Position numbers and translations under genes: made by a program
From: Fidelibacterota bacterium
GTDB taxonomy: Bacteria; Pseudomonadota; Alphaproteobacteria; Rhodospirillales; Rhodospirillaceae
Length of the DNA stretch: 64,000 nt
Assembly (NCBI GenBank): GCA_947472795.1
Contig: CANJBL010000001.1
Location: forward strand, 124,001-188,000
Direction of reading: 5' to 3'
The notes under the pieces: generated by a model
What the model was told of the DNA's origin: nothing
Databases searched by the model: none
What the model saw: only the letters and a program-made list of their open reading frames with translations
Part shown: in pieces, positions 63,222-64,000 of the stretch
Layout: each line of letters starts with the position of its first letter
Numbering within the stretch: position 1 is the first letter of the stretch

Positions 63222-63240
63222 ACCGGACACACTGCGGGAT

Positions 63241-63996
63241 ATGACCGACGCCCCCACAGCCTGCCTCATCATCATCGGCGACGAGATCCTGTCGGGCCGC
63301 ACGCAGGATGCGAACCTGAAGTTCTTCGGCGAGCGCCTGGCGGCCATGGGCATCCGCCTGAAAGAAGCGCGCGTCATCCCCGACGTGGCGGACGTCATCG
63401 TCGAGACGCTGAACACCGTCCGCGCGCTTTATACATATGTCTTCACGACCGGCGGCATCGGGCCCACGCACGACGACATCACAACCATGTGCGTCGCCCG
63501 CGCCTTTGGCCGCACCGTCATCAAACACCCCGAGGCCGTGCGTCGGCTGGTGGCATTCTACGGCCACATGCCCAACGAAGCACGCCTGCGCATGGCCGAA
63601 GTGCCCGATGGGCCGGGCGTGGATTTGATCGACAATCGTGTGAGTGCCGCGCCGGGCTATCGCATCGGCAACGTCTTTGTGATGGCGGGTGTGCCGAGTA
63701 TCGCAGCTGTGATGTTCGATGCAGCGGCGCCGATGTTGCAACGGGGTGATCCGGTGTTCTCCAACCACGTCGAGGCCGACGTGAAGGAAGGCGACATGGC
63801 CGCCGAGCTGACCGACATTCAGGCACGCTATCCGCACGTGAGCATCGGCAGCTATCCCTCTATGCGGGGTGGAAAGTACTGCACCAGCATCGTCGCGCGC
63901 GCGACGGACAAGAGCGCGATCGAGAAAGCCTTAAGTGAAGTGGCCACGCTGATGAAGAAGCTTGGCGGCGTGCCGGAGATGGGGAGCTTAAGCTGA
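63241..63996 (+). CDS. Molybdopterin-binding (MoaB/CinA N-terminal type) protein
   Basis: 251 aa. N-terminal MoCF-like domain (about 5-170): CLIIIGDEILSGRTQDANL, VFTTGGIGPTHDDITT and the later VMAGVPSIAAVMFD. It lacks the C-terminal nicotinamide-nucleotide amidase domain of full CinA. Related stand-alone proteins are annotated as competence/damage-inducible CinA-like, ADP-ribose pyrophosphatase-like; activity not assigned. 19 bp after mutT; ends 4 bp before the window edge. Confidence 0.86.
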   Translation: MTDAPTACLIIIGDEILSGRTQDANLKFFGERLAAMGIRLKEARVIPDVADVIVETLNTVRALYTYVFTTGGIGPTHDDITTMCVARAFGRTVIKHPEAVRRLVAFYGHMPNEARLRMAEVPDGPGVDLIDNRVSAAPGYRIGNVFVMAGVPSIAAVMFDAAAPMLQRGDPVFSNHVEADVKEGDMAAELTDIQARYPHVSIGSYPSMRGGKYCTSIVARATDKSAIEKALSEVATLMKKLGGVPEMGSLS

Positions 63997-64000
63997 TTTC

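Overview
The window is a GC-rich, gene-dense piece of an alphaproteobacterial chromosome. The evidence is gene order: dnaX next to the small SRP RNA; gpmI-envC-ctpA-yibQ-rppH; fsa|priA-atpHAGDC; mdh-sucCD...sucAB-lpd; sdhCDAB; rpsP-rimM-trmD-rplS downstream of ffh, then leuCDB and asd; dapF-mtaB-ftsY; secA/argJ/mutT. A general-stress (EcfG-type) promoter match also fits. The order or family cannot be fixed from sequence reading alone. I see no tRNA, rRNA, CRISPR array, prophage, transposon or plasmid function; almost everything is core housekeeping.

Layout. 1-1.4 kb: 5' part of dnaX (runs off the left edge) and the SRP RNA, both minus. 1.5-8.4 kb, plus: gpmI and a cell-envelope/RNA set (EnvC-like murein hydrolase activator, CtpA protease, YibQ-like deacetylase, RppH). 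8.4-16.8 kb, minus: a diiron ferritin-like protein, the F1 ATP synthase operon atpHAGDC and priA. 16.9-19.3 kb, plus: transaldolase-like aldolase, DUF484 protein, xerC. 19.3-21.9 kb: rhomboid protease, a secreted six-cysteine protein, a GT2 glycosyltransferase and a VOC protein. 21.9-32.4 kb, minus: a TCA cluster (mdh, sucC, sucD, sucA, sucB, lpd) interrupted between sucD and sucA by a PagL-like lipid A deacylase and a sulfotransferase. 32.6-39.7 kb: mostly envelope and unknown proteins (a second six-cysteine protein fused to a degenerate M23 domain, a tiny lipoprotein, a ChaN-type lipoprotein, a methyltransferase, ZapE, a DHH phosphoesterase, a cysteine-rich lipoprotein, a TPR protein). 39.8-43.2 kb, minus: sdhCDAB. 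43.7-46.7 kb: a Gly/Ala/Asn-rich secreted protein behind an EcfG-like promoter, LysE exporter, asd, DUF962. 46.7-54.2 kb, minus: infA, leuBDC, rplS, trmD, rimM, rpsP, ffh. 54.7-57.8 kb, plus: dapF, mtaB, ftsY. 57.8-61.2 kb, minus: glutamine amidotransferase and secA. 61.5-64 kb, plus: argJ, mutT and a CinA/MoaB-type protein.

How the parts connect. All three core SRP components (RNA, Ffh, FtsY) and SecA lie within about 60 kb. Central energy metabolism (2-oxoglutarate dehydrogenase, succinyl-CoA synthetase, malate and succinate dehydrogenases, F1-ATPase) is concentrated here. Several spacers in these operons contain long stem-loops or three-way-junction-like inverted repeats (atpD/atpC, sucB/lpd, downstream of sdhB).

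The least explained items are: a secreted six-cysteine domain present twice, once fused to an M23-like domain; the low-complexity secreted protein with a stress-type promoter; twin 17-bp repeats in the ffh/dapF gap; a dispersed 30-nt palindrome whose two copies show compensatory changes; and envelope-modifying genes inside the TCA operon. No clearly new multi-gene defence or mobile system was found.
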